The notes beneath the pieces were generated by a model, which made no database searches, was not told where the DNA came from, and saw nothing but the letters and a program-made list of their open reading frames with translations. From Natronoglomus mannanivorans (GTDB lineage: Archaea; Halobacteriota; Halobacteria; Halobacteriales; Natrialbaceae), in NCBI GenBank assembly GCA_025517485.1, contig JAOPKB010000003.1:124001-188000 (forward strand): DNA of 64,000 bases, read 5' to 3'. Positions 24,861 through 33,202 of this stretch are shown one piece after another. Each line of letters begins with the position of its first letter. Within the stretch, counting starts at the first letter, position 1. The position numbers were made by a program, and so were the translations under genes.

Positions 24861-26522
24861 CTACTCGAGAATCGACCGAACACGGTCGCTCAACTCTTCA
24901 GGAGTTGTGGCTGGCTCGGAAACGCGATCACCGCGTTCGACGCGAGCCGTCTCCGACTCGAGGTCGTCCGTGGCCTCCGGGACGACCACCTTCTCGTGAT
25001 CCGCGAACCGGAACGCGGCTCGGTGGAGGTCCGAGCCCGCGGCGGTTCCGACGCGAACGACGAGTGGCTCGTCGAGTAAACGGGCGGCGACCGAGGCGTA
25101 CTGGGCGACCTGAACGCCAAAACGGTCACTCGCGCCCGCGAACGAGGCGATCGTCTCGCGGGCGACCTCTCGGTACTGCTGCTGGCCGGTCAGAACCGCG
25201 AGGTCGAGCATCGCGTCCGCCAGTTCGACGTTGCCGTCGAGCGGTCGTAGCGGCCGATCGAGCAGGCCGGGCCCCGACCGCGGGCCGTCGAGAAACGAGT
25301 CGCCGTCGCGAAGTCGCTCGATCGTGACGTCGGCGACCGCACGTGCGTCCGCGAGAACGTCTCCGTCCGCCTCGGAGCCGAGCACGCTCGCGGCGGTCGT
25401 CAGGGCGCGGAGGACGCGAGCCTGATTCGCGAGGAGACAGCGCTCGCCGTCACCGTCGTGGCCGTCGTCGCCATTGAGATAGTGGACGACCACTCCATCC
25501 TCGAGCAGCGTCTCGCGAACCGTCTCGAGCGCACGTTCGGCGTAGCGGCGAGCGCGCTCGTCGTCGGTGTAGGCCGCGTAGGTCAACAGCGCGTCGATCG
25601 CGAGCGCGTTCGACCCCGCGAAAACGGTTTCGTCGACCGGCGGTTCGACGGCCGCCTCCCGATCGCTGGCCTCGAGCGTGTACGAGTCGTCCTGACCGGG
25701 TGCCTGGCTGCCGGCGAAGGCCGTCTCGTCGGGCAACCAGAGAGTCGTCGTCAGGTACTCGATCGTCCGCTCGGCGGGTTCGCGATACTCCTCGCGACCG
25801 GTCGAGAGGTAGGCGTTCGCGAACGCTCGAACGAGCGCTGCGTTAGAGTCGAGTAGTTTCTCGTGTTGGATACCAGACCAGTTTGGTTCGGTCGCGAACC
25901 GATAGAACCCACCGTCGTACTCGTCGAACAGGTTGGCGTCGACGGCGTCGAACGACCGCAGGGCCATTTCACGGTCGCGTTTGAGCGCGAACTCGAGGGC
26001 GCCGGGGACGGGGAACTTCGGACCGTCGCCCCAGCCGCCGGCGGTTTCGTCGTAGGTCTCCGTGAGTTGACCGAGCATCTGCGCGGGGATGTCGTCGGTG
26101 AGCTCGCCGGCCGGCGGTTCGTTCTCACGAAGCGGTCGGGGAATGCGACCGGCGTCGGCACCCTTGGTCGACCAAAGCTGGCGGACGCTGTCGAGGACCT
26201 GTCGCATTCCGTCGGGGCCGAGGTAGCCCGCGCCGGTGAGCAACGCGCCGTCGGGTGCGAGGAACACCGTCGATGGGAACCCGCCCATGTTGTATCGGTC
26301 GCGTACGCGCGGGTGCCGATCGACGTCGACTCGGATCGGAACGAAGTCGTCGTTGATGTTCGCCGCGATCGCCGGAACGGCGTACGTTTCCTCGTCCATC
26401 TCGTGGCAGTGATCGCACCAGGTCGCGGTGAGCGAGAGCAAGATCGGCGTGTCTGCCGCCCGCGCCTCCTCGAAGGCGGCGTCGCCCCACTCGCGCCACT
26501 CGACCCGTGTGACGTCGTCCAT
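24861..26522 (-). CDS. Thioredoxin-like DUF255 domain protein (YyaL/spermatogenesis-associated protein 20 type)
   Basis: A 553-aa protein. The N-terminal DUF255 thioredoxin-fold domain (about 1-160) has the redox-like motif WCDHC (Cys36, Cys39) in SLTATWCDHCHEMDEETY, and the rest is an alpha/alpha-toroid glycosidase-like region (about 200-500). Full-length YyaL proteins run to about 670-720 aa, so this is shorter, mainly towards the C-terminus. The family's biochemical activity is unknown. The ATG at 26522 is chosen because the 22 in-frame residues upstream look unrelated to the fold. Confidence 0.85.
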   Translation of the reverse strand: MDDVTRVEWREWGDAAFEEARAADTPILLSLTATWCDHCHEMDEETYAVPAIAANINDDFVPIRVDVDRHPRVRDRYNMGGFPSTVFLAPDGALLTGAGYLGPDGMRQVLDSVRQLWSTKGADAGRIPRPLRENEPPAGELTDDIPAQMLGQLTETYDETAGGWGDGPKFPVPGALEFALKRDREMALRSFDAVDANLFDEYDGGFYRFATEPNWSGIQHEKLLDSNAALVRAFANAYLSTGREEYREPAERTIEYLTTTLWLPDETAFAGSQAPGQDDSYTLEASDREAAVEPPVDETVFAGSNALAIDALLTYAAYTDDERARRYAERALETVRETLLEDGVVVHYLNGDDGHDGDGERCLLANQARVLRALTTAASVLGSEADGDVLADARAVADVTIERLRDGDSFLDGPRSGPGLLDRPLRPLDGNVELADAMLDLAVLTGQQQYREVARETIASFAGASDRFGVQVAQYASVAARLLDEPLVVRVGTAAGSDLHRAAFRFADHEKVVVPEATDDLESETARVERGDRVSEPATTPEELSDRVRSILE

Positions 26523-26634
26523 GTCTCCGGGGAGGGACGTGGCGGGCGTAAGGCCTTCGTTCGACCGCTGCGCAAGATACCAGCACACGATACGAGACTA
26601 AAACGTTTTCACCCCTCGGCAGCTATCGTCGGTC

Positions 26635-27249
26635 ATGCTCCGGTGGATCCTGGCGTTGCTGTTCATTCCGTTTCTCGACGCGGTGCTCCTCGCGGTCGTC
26701 TTCAGCCGAACCGAGTTCGGCTGGGCAGCGATGGTGTTGCTGGTCGTCCTGACCGGCCTCGTCGGAATGCTGCTGGTTCGAGCCGAGGGCCGACGAACGA
26801 TGCGGAAGATCCAGCGGTCGTTGGCGAAAGGGACGCCACCGACCAACGAGCTCCTCGATGGCGCGCTGTTGATCGCCTCGGGAGCGTTCCTGCTCACGCC
26901 GGGACTCGTCACCGACCTGATCGGGTTCCTGCTCGTGGTCCCGCTGACGCGAATTCCGATCCGCGCCGCGATCAAACGGTTCGTCGTCGTCCCCTACATG
27001 GACAAGAAGACCGACGGCTTCACGACGGGCAAAGTCTGGACGTTCGGGTTTCCAGATCAGGGCGCTGCGGGGGGTCACGGACAGGGCCAGAACGGTCCCG
27101 GCGGCGCCTCGAGTGGTGGAACCGACGGGACGATCGATCTCGGCGAAGACGACTACACCGTCGACTCCGACGGCGACGACAGCTACACGATCGAGTTCGG
27201 TGACTCGTCGACGGACGACCGAGACGAAGGGGAGGGCGACGCTCGGTAG
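26635..27249 (+). CDS. fxsA: FxsA family membrane protein
   Basis: A 204-aa protein. The FxsA domain spans about 1-130 with helices at about 3-24, 28-48 and 76-108 (LLIASGAFLLTPGLVTDLIG is the diagnostic segment). FxsA in E. coli is a cytoplasmic-membrane protein that counteracts phage T7 exclusion; the normal role is unknown. The last 65 residues are a Gly-rich then acidic tail (IDLGEDDYTVDSDGDDSY), a common haloarchaeal extension. Divergent from the DUF255 gene, 112 bp away. Confidence 0.88.
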   Translation: MLRWILALLFIPFLDAVLLAVVFSRTEFGWAAMVLLVVLTGLVGMLLVRAEGRRTMRKIQRSLAKGTPPTNELLDGALLIASGAFLLTPGLVTDLIGFLLVVPLTRIPIRAAIKRFVVVPYMDKKTDGFTTGKVWTFGFPDQGAAGGHGQGQNGPGGASSGGTDGTIDLGEDDYTVDSDGDDSYTIEFGDSSTDDRDEGEGDAR

Positions 27250-27278
27250 CGGTTCTCACGCCCCCTACAGAAAGAAAC

Positions 27279-27286
27279 GTTTAAAC
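27279..27286 (+). promoter_or_regulatory. TATA-like box before tRNA-Ile
   Basis: GTTTAAAC, an 8-bp palindrome, 31 bp before the first tRNA base. Confidence 0.5.
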
Positions 27287-27316
27287 GGTACACCACGCAA
27301 GAGGGAGATGCGAAGC

Positions 27317-27390
27317 GGGCCAATAGCTCAATCAGGTTGAGCGCCACTCTGATAAGGTGGAGGCTCTCGGTTCAAATCCGAGTTGGCCCA
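27317..27390 (+). tRNA. tRNA-Ile (GAU)
   Basis: A 74-base cloverleaf: acceptor arm GGGCCAA (27317-27323) pairs with TTGGCCC (27383-27389) with discriminator A; D arm GCTC/GAGC; anticodon loop CTGATAA with anticodon GAT at 27351-27353; T arm CTCGG-TTCAAAT-CCGAG. No intron and no encoded CCA. It reads AUC/AUU isoleucine codons. It sits between fxsA and the DUF389 gene with its own upstream TATA-like box. Confidence 0.97.
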
Positions 27391-27530
27391 TTTCTCGAGA
27401 CGAACAAACCCGTGAGCCGTGAGTGTGGAATCGAACCCAGATTATCTTGCGGAGTCCGAGATCGATTGTATCATCGGCCTACTCCCGGACTGAGACCAAC
27501 GTTTTTCCACGATACCGTGGTGATGAACCC

Positions 27531-28850
27531 ATGCGCCTCGTGGAGATCCTGATCCCGAAAGAAAAGCGCGAGTCCGTCGAAGAGGTGCTCGACGGCGAGG
27601 ACATCGACTACACGCTCATCGAGGAGTCGAGTCGGCAGGAACCGTCGGTCGTCATCACGTTCCCACTCCCGACGCCAGCAGTCGAATCCGTCCTCGACAG
27701 CCTTCGGGAGATCGGGATCGACGAGGATTCCTACACCGTGATCGTCGAAGCAGAAACCGTCGTCTCCAAGCGATTCGACGACCTCGAGCAACGGTACGCC
27801 GAGAATAGCCAGCGGATCTCTCGCGAGGAGATGCAGGCGCGAGCGAAGGATCTCACCCCTCGGTTCAACACCTACGTCGTCATGACAGTCATGAGCGTGG
27901 TCGTCGCGACCGCCGGACTGTTGCTCGACTCGCCGGCCGTCGTCGTCGGCTCGATGGTGATCGCACCGCTGATCGGCCCCGCACTCGGCGCGAGCGTCGG
28001 CACGGTTATCGACGACCCCGCGCTGTTCCGTCGCGGGATCACACTGCAGGCGATCGGGCTCGGTATCGGCGTCGTCACTGCGGCCAGCTTCGCGTTCGTC
28101 GTCCGGACGACCGGACTCGTCTCGCCGATGATCGACCTCTTTACGATTTCTGAGATTCGGGGGCGGCTGCGTCCCGATCTGCTCTCGCTCGTTATCGCGA
28201 TCGGCGCTGGTGTGGCGGGAGCGTGGACGCTCACTGCGGGTACGTCGGCTGCCCTCGTTGGCGTCATGATCGCCGCCGCGCTCGTCCCGCCTTTGGGCGT
28301 CGTCGGCATCGGTATCGCGTGGGGGTATCCCGAGGTCGCCTTCGCGGCGAGCGTCCTCGTGCTCATCAACATGCTCACGATCAACGTCACCAGCCTCGCC
28401 GTCCTCTGGTACAAGGGCTATCGCCCGGACAACTGGTCCCAGCAGGACGACGCTCGCGTCGCCACGGGAAAACGCGTCCTCGTGCTCGTCGTCGCGATCG
28501 TGGCCCTGTCGGGATTTCTCGGTACCGTGACCTACGACACCTACCGGACGGGAATGTACGAGGAGGAGGTTCACGACGACGTTGCCGCCGTTCTCGACTC
28601 CGAGGAGTACGATGAGCTCACACTCGTCGACGTCACGGTCGAATACGCCGATCCGACCCCACTTCGCCAGCCAGAACGCGTCGTCGTCACGGTCGGCTAT
28701 CCGGTCGGAACCGACCCGCCGCCGATCGCAGCGGAGATTCAGCCTCGAGAGAGCGTCTACGCCGAATCAGCGATTCACCTGCCGACCGGACCGCTCGTCG
28801 AGTCCCAGCGCGCCGAGGTCGTGGTCCACTACACCGAACGAGAGCAGTGA
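27531..28850 (+). CDS. DUF389 (TIGR00341) family membrane protein
   Basis: A 439-aa protein. The N-terminal soluble half (about 1-115) is the TIGR00341 part (MRLVEILIPKEKRESVEEVL), and the DUF389 membrane core (about 125-330) has about six helices with VVVGSMVIAPLIGPALG (about 150-166) and VGVMIAAALVPPLGVVGIG as the two diagnostic segments. A C-terminal extracellular-looking domain (about 345-439) follows. The function of DUF389 proteins is unknown, probably transport. The ATG at 27531 is preferred to 27423, which would add 36 non-protein-like residues. Confidence 0.85.
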   Translation: MRLVEILIPKEKRESVEEVLDGEDIDYTLIEESSRQEPSVVITFPLPTPAVESVLDSLREIGIDEDSYTVIVEAETVVSKRFDDLEQRYAENSQRISREEMQARAKDLTPRFNTYVVMTVMSVVVATAGLLLDSPAVVVGSMVIAPLIGPALGASVGTVIDDPALFRRGITLQAIGLGIGVVTAASFAFVVRTTGLVSPMIDLFTISEIRGRLRPDLLSLVIAIGAGVAGAWTLTAGTSAALVGVMIAAALVPPLGVVGIGIAWGYPEVAFAASVLVLINMLTINVTSLAVLWYKGYRPDNWSQQDDARVATGKRVLVLVVAIVALSGFLGTVTYDTYRTGMYEEEVHDDVAAVLDSEEYDELTLVDVTVEYADPTPLRQPERVVVTVGYPVGTDPPPIAAEIQPRESVYAESAIHLPTGPLVESQRAEVVVHYTEREQ

Positions 28851-29034
28851 CGACACCCACGACCGCGCTCGTGGCGTCTCCTCGAACGTGAGTCCCGAAT
28901 CGTCTCGAGAAGCGACGCTGTCGGGTTCGAATCCCCCGTCAAAGCGGTTTCCACGGGAGTCGAGGGAGGGCCTCGAGAGTCGGTGAGCGACCCTCGTCTT
29001 CTGCGGACACGTCGTCCGTATCACACAGAGCCGA

Positions 29035-29586
29035 TCACTCGGCCAGCGAGTCGAATCGATCCTCGAGTTCCCGTTTTCGCCGTTCGGTTTCGCCGTCCAG
29101 TCGTCGTGCCGACTCGAGGTCGTCGTCGTCGGTCAGCGTGACCAGCAAGACATCTCGTTCGGCAACGTCCGGGAGTTCGTCGGGCGAGACGACCAGTTGT
29201 CCGACGAGTTCGTCGCCGTCCTCGAGTAGGAGAACCGCGTGTCGGCCGTCGACGATTCGGTCGACGACCGCCAGATATCGGCCGGGGCGGTTCGCAAGCG
29301 CCTGCGCTCTGGCTTCGGGGGGATGGCGTGGTGTGCGATCCGGTCGGTCCTCGTGGGCGGTTCGGTCGGGTCGCTCGGGGCGGGCGGGCCTGTCGGCGTC
29401 GTCGGAGCGGTCCGGACGGTCGGCGTGGGCAGAACAGTCGGTGCCGGCGTGGGCATCGGCATCGGCGTGAGGGGAATTCGAATCCGACCTGCCTGCGCTG
29501 GCACTCGAGGCGAACGGACTGGCGATTCCGAGCGAGCCGAGTGTTCGAAGCACTGTACGACGGTTCGGACGGTTCGAATCTGCCAT
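29035..29586 (-). CDS. Tat-exported DUF3006-like protein
   Basis: A 183-aa protein. The N-terminus has a twin-arginine type signal (NRRTVLRTLGSLG then a hydrophobic/Ala stretch to about residue 32), an Asp/Arg/Pro/His-rich linker (about 33-100), and a C-terminal small beta domain (about 103-183: AVVDRIVDGRHAVLLLEDG ... VSPDELPDVAERDVLLVTL) like DUF3006, ending in a helix with many charged residues. A TATA-like GTTTATAA (29609-29618) is about 27 bp from the ATG. The Asp/Arg linker is compositionally odd. Role unknown. Confidence 0.7.
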   Translation of the reverse strand: MADSNRPNRRTVLRTLGSLGIASPFASSASAGRSDSNSPHADADAHAGTDCSAHADRPDRSDDADRPARPERPDRTAHEDRPDRTPRHPPEARAQALANRPGRYLAVVDRIVDGRHAVLLLEDGDELVGQLVVSPDELPDVAERDVLLVTLTDDDDLESARRLDGETERRKRELEDRFDSLAE

Positions 29587-29707
29587 AGGGTGTTTCGGCC
29601 CGTCTTCTGTTATAAACTACAGCACCGGAATGTATCCCTGTGTTCGAGAACAGAACGCTCTCGAGAACGGACTGGACTCACCGTTCGAAGAGTGAGAGTC
29701 GAAGCGG

Positions 29708-30220
29708 CTACTCGTCGGCGGACGCGTCCGACCCAACTGCGGCCTCGAGCACCGTCTGTCGGTCCTCGAAGTACACCGGCGCGTCGTGGTCGGCCTCGAA
29801 CTGGACGATCTGCTCGAGGGCCTCCCGGCCGTCGTCGATCGACTGGAGGTCCTCGAGGAGATCGGTGTAACCTGCGGCCAGTTCCTGAAACGCGTGCATT
29901 CGAGTCTGTTTGGCCTCGACGAGGAGCTGTTTTCGTTCGATCTCGGCTTCCAGTTCCTCGAGCGTCGCGACGTCGACGTCGGAACCGGCCTCGATCGGGC
30001 GGTCCGTCGACGGCGGTGCTGTCGTTCCTTCGACGTCGTCCGACTGCGTCTCGAGTCGTGAGCGCAGTGTCGCCAGTTCCTCGTCGATCTCGTCCATGAG
30101 GTCGTCCGCTTCCGTCCGCATCGTTTCGACGCTCCCCGAGAGGAGCCCGACCTGTGTCCGGCAGTAGTCGATGAATTCGTCGACGGACAGTTCGGGGCCA
30201 GGGTCGGCGTCGTCGCTCAT
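29708..30220 (-). CDS. Coiled-coil protein, conserved haloarchaeal hypothetical
   Basis: A 170-aa acidic soluble protein with two helical coiled-coil stretches (about 12-60, TQVGLLSGSVETMRTEAD and DEIDEELATLRSRLE; and about 85-145, EELEAEIERKQLLVEAKQ and HAFQELAAGYTDLLED). No enzyme motif is visible. The amino-acid make-up and GC-rich third positions are those of a real haloarchaeal gene. It is followed on the same strand by the DUF3006-like gene and preceded by a membrane-protein gene, with unrelated contents. Confidence 0.7.
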   Translation of the reverse strand: MSDDADPGPELSVDEFIDYCRTQVGLLSGSVETMRTEADDLMDEIDEELATLRSRLETQSDDVEGTTAPPSTDRPIEAGSDVDVATLEELEAEIERKQLLVEAKQTRMHAFQELAAGYTDLLEDLQSIDDGREALEQIVQFEADHDAPVYFEDRQTVLEAAVGSDASADE

Positions 30221-30313
30221 GACCTGGCGTTGGCGTCCGATACCGAAGTCACTTGGGACCGCTCGAGCGGCCCGTCGGTCCGTGCCACGTTTGCGAACAG
30301 AATCCCCAGCGAG

Positions 30314-30871
30314 TCAGTTCTCCTCGCCGTAGTCGTAGTCCTCCTCGGGGTCACCGACGCCTTCGGTTCGGGAGCCGACCCAGGCACCGAGTGCGAGTCC
30401 GTAGACGAGGTGACCGGCGTGAAAGAGCGCGAGTTCGTCGGCCTCGAGTTCGATCTCGAGGAGTTCCTTGAGCATGAACTGCGAGCCGAACGCGGAGAGC
30501 GCCATCCCGTAGACCGAGCCCCAGACGAGACCGCGCTGTTCGGCCTCGATCGATCGTTCGGCGTCCCAGAACGCGAACAGTCCGCCGAAGACCGCGCCCG
30601 CACTGGTCCCGTACAGCAGGTGTAAGAGCAATCCAATACCCGCGTACTCGTCCGCGTCGTCGTCGCCGACGTAGCGAGCCCAGAAATTCGCCGACGGCGG
30701 AAGCGAACGCAGTATCGGAAGGCGAAACGCGGTCATGATGAGCGTGGCAACGAACCCCGCCTGAAGCCCGCGGATGGCCGAATACGCGACGTGTTCCGGA
30801 CGGGATCGATCGATCGCCTCCTCCTCGTTCGTCGACGGCAGCAGTCGCGATTGTATCGATCGGTCTGACAT
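30314..30871 (-). CDS. Membrane protein, conserved haloarchaeal hypothetical
   Basis: A 185-aa protein with about four predicted helices at 31-53 (GLQAGFVATLIMTAFRLPIL), 78-101, 112-130 and 147-165. Segments LRSLPPSANFWARYVG and GIGLLLHLLYGTSAGAVFGG resemble the DUF6789-type membrane proteins of haloarchaea, but this is only a by-eye impression. The N-terminal 25 residues and the C-terminal tail (EEDYDYGEEN) are acidic. The start at 30871 is followed 33-39 bp upstream by a weak TATA-like GTTAAGT. Confidence 0.65.
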   Translation of the reverse strand: MSDRSIQSRLLPSTNEEEAIDRSRPEHVAYSAIRGLQAGFVATLIMTAFRLPILRSLPPSANFWARYVGDDDADEYAGIGLLLHLLYGTSAGAVFGGLFAFWDAERSIEAEQRGLVWGSVYGMALSAFGSQFMLKELLEIELEADELALFHAGHLVYGLALGAWVGSRTEGVGDPEEDYDYGEEN

Positions 30872-31126
30872 GCTCTCGATCGGGTGCAGCTACTACGGAG
30901 TGCGACTTAACTCTCGACGCTGCAATGAACTGTATTCACCGCTTACTGTCTGCGCTCGGTGGTGTGTCCGGTCGCTGGATTAGTTCTGCGCAACGACTGT
31001 CGGTTCGATCACCCAAAACCCTCATTCCTGTGTCAAATGTAGTCGTTCGTACGGACACGGACACGAAGGCGAACACGGGTACGACCACCCGACACCGATC
31101 GTCGAACACGATTCGAGGCGAGTCCA

Positions 31127-32797
31127 ATGAGCGAGACACCACAACAGGAACGCGGTCGCACTGCCCACGAGGCCGAACCGGTCGACGCCGACGAACTCGA
31201 GTCGATACTCGGAGAGCTAGTTATCGGAACGGACGACCACATGAACGCACCGGCGTTCGTGATCCGCCCGGACGACGTCCAGCGTGCGCTCGGTCGGTTG
31301 CGCGACCAAGCGGGATTCGACCACCTCTCGTGTCTCACACCCCAGGAGTACGCGGACCGCTACGAGTCGATTCTCCACATGACGACCTACGACGACCGGC
31401 GCAGGGAGGTAACGCTCGTCGTTCCCCTCCCGAAGGACGACCCGGTCTGTCAGAGCGCGGAACCGATCTTCCGGACCGCAGACTGGCACGAGCGCGAGGC
31501 CTACGATCTCGTGGGAATCGAGTACGAGGGCCATCCCGATCTCCGGCGAATTCTGCTCCCCGAGAGCTGGCAGGGGCATCCGCTGAGCCTCGACTACAAC
31601 CAGAACAAACCGCAGGTCGTCAGATACGCCAAACACGCCAATCCGCTCGAACCCGACCAGCGAGGGGCCGAGTCCAACACGATGCTGATCAACATCGGCC
31701 CACACCACCCGGCGACCCACGGCGTACTCCACCTGAAGACGGTGCTGGACGGCGAGACCGTCGTCGACGTCGACCCCGACGTCGGCTATCTCCACCGCTG
31801 TGAGGAGCAGATGTGCCAGCAGGGGACCTATCGCCACCAGATCATCCCGTACTCGAACCGGTGGGATTACACCGCGAACCTCCCCAACGAGTGGGCCGTC
31901 GCCCGCGCGATCGAAGACATGGCGGACATCGAGGTGCCCGAGTACGCACAGATCCTCCGGACGATGTCGACCGAACTCGGCCGGATGCTCGGTCACTTCC
32001 TCGCGCTCGGCACGTTCGCACTCGACGTCTTCGGCGACTTCACCGCCATCTTCCAGTACGCCTTCCGCGACCGGGAGGTCGTCCAAGACATCTTAGAGGA
32101 CCTCACCGGCCAGCGGATGATGTTCTACTACTTCCGACTCGGCGGCGTCTCGTGGGACCTCCCCGAACCCCGCGCGGAGTTCTTCGAGAAGATCCGAGAC
32201 TTCCTCGACGACCTCCCGACGAAACTCGCCGAGTACGACGACCTCCTCACGGGCAACGAGATCTTCCAGATTCGCTGCGTCGACACCGGGATCCTCAGGC
32301 CGGAGGTCGCGAAGAGCTACGGCTGTACCGGCCCCGTCGCTCGCGGCTCCGGCATCGACTACGACCTCCGGCGTGACGATCCCTACGGCTACTACTCCGA
32401 ACTCGAGTGGGACGTTATCACCGAGGACGGTTGTGACAACTACGCGCGCGTGCTCGTCCGCATGCAAGAGGTCGAGCAATCCGCGAAGATCGTCGAGCAG
32501 TGTGTCGATCTGCTCGAGGACTGGCCCGAGGACGATCGGACCGTCCAGAGTAACGTCCCACGAACCCTCAAACCGCCGGCAGACGCGGAGATCTATCGAG
32601 CCGTCGAGATTCCCAAGGGCGAGCTCGGAATCTACATTCGATCGGACGGGTCGAACACCCCAGCCAGGTTCAAGATCCGCAGTCCCTGTTACCACAATCT
32701 CTCGGCGCTGCCGGAGATGTCCGAAGGGGAGTACGTCGCGGACATGATCGCGACACTCGGAAGTCTGGATATCGTGCTCGGCAGTGTGGATCGATAG
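31127..32797 (+). CDS. nuoCD: NADH-quinone oxidoreductase subunit C/D fusion, isolated copy
   Basis: A 556-aa protein. The NuoC part covers about 1-175 (HEREAYDLVGIEYEGHPDLRR, then LPESWQGHPLSLDY) and NuoD about 185-556 (INIGPHHPATHGVLHLK, VGYLHRCEEQMCQQGTYRHQ, RCVDTGILRPEVAKSYG, ARFKIRSPCYHNLS). These subunits form the quinone-facing hydrogenase-like module of complex I; the fused form is usual in haloarchaea. All NuoD landmark regions are intact. In most haloarchaea it sits in a nuo operon; here neighbours are unrelated and no other nuo gene is in the window, so this is probably a second, dispersed copy. Confidence 0.92.
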   Translation: MSETPQQERGRTAHEAEPVDADELESILGELVIGTDDHMNAPAFVIRPDDVQRALGRLRDQAGFDHLSCLTPQEYADRYESILHMTTYDDRRREVTLVVPLPKDDPVCQSAEPIFRTADWHEREAYDLVGIEYEGHPDLRRILLPESWQGHPLSLDYNQNKPQVVRYAKHANPLEPDQRGAESNTMLINIGPHHPATHGVLHLKTVLDGETVVDVDPDVGYLHRCEEQMCQQGTYRHQIIPYSNRWDYTANLPNEWAVARAIEDMADIEVPEYAQILRTMSTELGRMLGHFLALGTFALDVFGDFTAIFQYAFRDREVVQDILEDLTGQRMMFYYFRLGGVSWDLPEPRAEFFEKIRDFLDDLPTKLAEYDDLLTGNEIFQIRCVDTGILRPEVAKSYGCTGPVARGSGIDYDLRRDDPYGYYSELEWDVITEDGCDNYARVLVRMQEVEQSAKIVEQCVDLLEDWPEDDRTVQSNVPRTLKPPADAEIYRAVEIPKGELGIYIRSDGSNTPARFKIRSPCYHNLSALPEMSEGEYVADMIATLGSLDIVLGSVDR

Positions 32798-33202
32798 GCC
32801 CCGTCCAGTTTCTCGAGCAGACCTCCTCGACGAGTCGGGGTGCTGTCGAACGGTTCTGCTCGCGCGCTCGTTCGCCCGCTCGAGGTCGTCGTCTGCCGCT
32901 CGGAGGTCGCCTTGCACGCTCGGGCGTACACGCTCGAGGTCGAGGAAGTTGGTGGCCGGGCCGTTACGGTACCCTACCTACGTAGGCGTTCAGTTCGTGT
33001 CACCTCGAGACCAAGATCCACTGCCGTCCCGAATCCGACGGTGACCCGGAGGGGCACCCGGTGGGAAAACGACGGGTCATCGTCGACCGGGCGGTACCGG
33101 GCAGCGAGACGCCCGGCCAGGTCTGATTTTGCGTCCCGACGAACCGACCGTATCGGGCACGAGTCCGGGACGCTTTATTGCTCGCTGGCGCTAGGACGGC
33201 GT
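32798..33202. other. 405-bp intergenic region between nuoCD and the FAD/Fe-S oxidoreductase gene
   Basis: No plausible gene. It holds a 10-bp perfect palindrome CCTACGTAGG at 32977-32986, and the TATA-like box CTTTATTG (33173-33180) of the next gene. Both short frames across it are Arg/Ser-rich and unlike haloarchaeal proteins. Confidence 0.6.
33173..33180 (+). promoter_or_regulatory. TATA-like promoter of the FAD/Fe-S oxidoreductase gene
   Basis: CTTTATTG centred 27 bp before the ATG at 33203; decides that start over the in-frame extension back to 32840. Confidence 0.6.
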
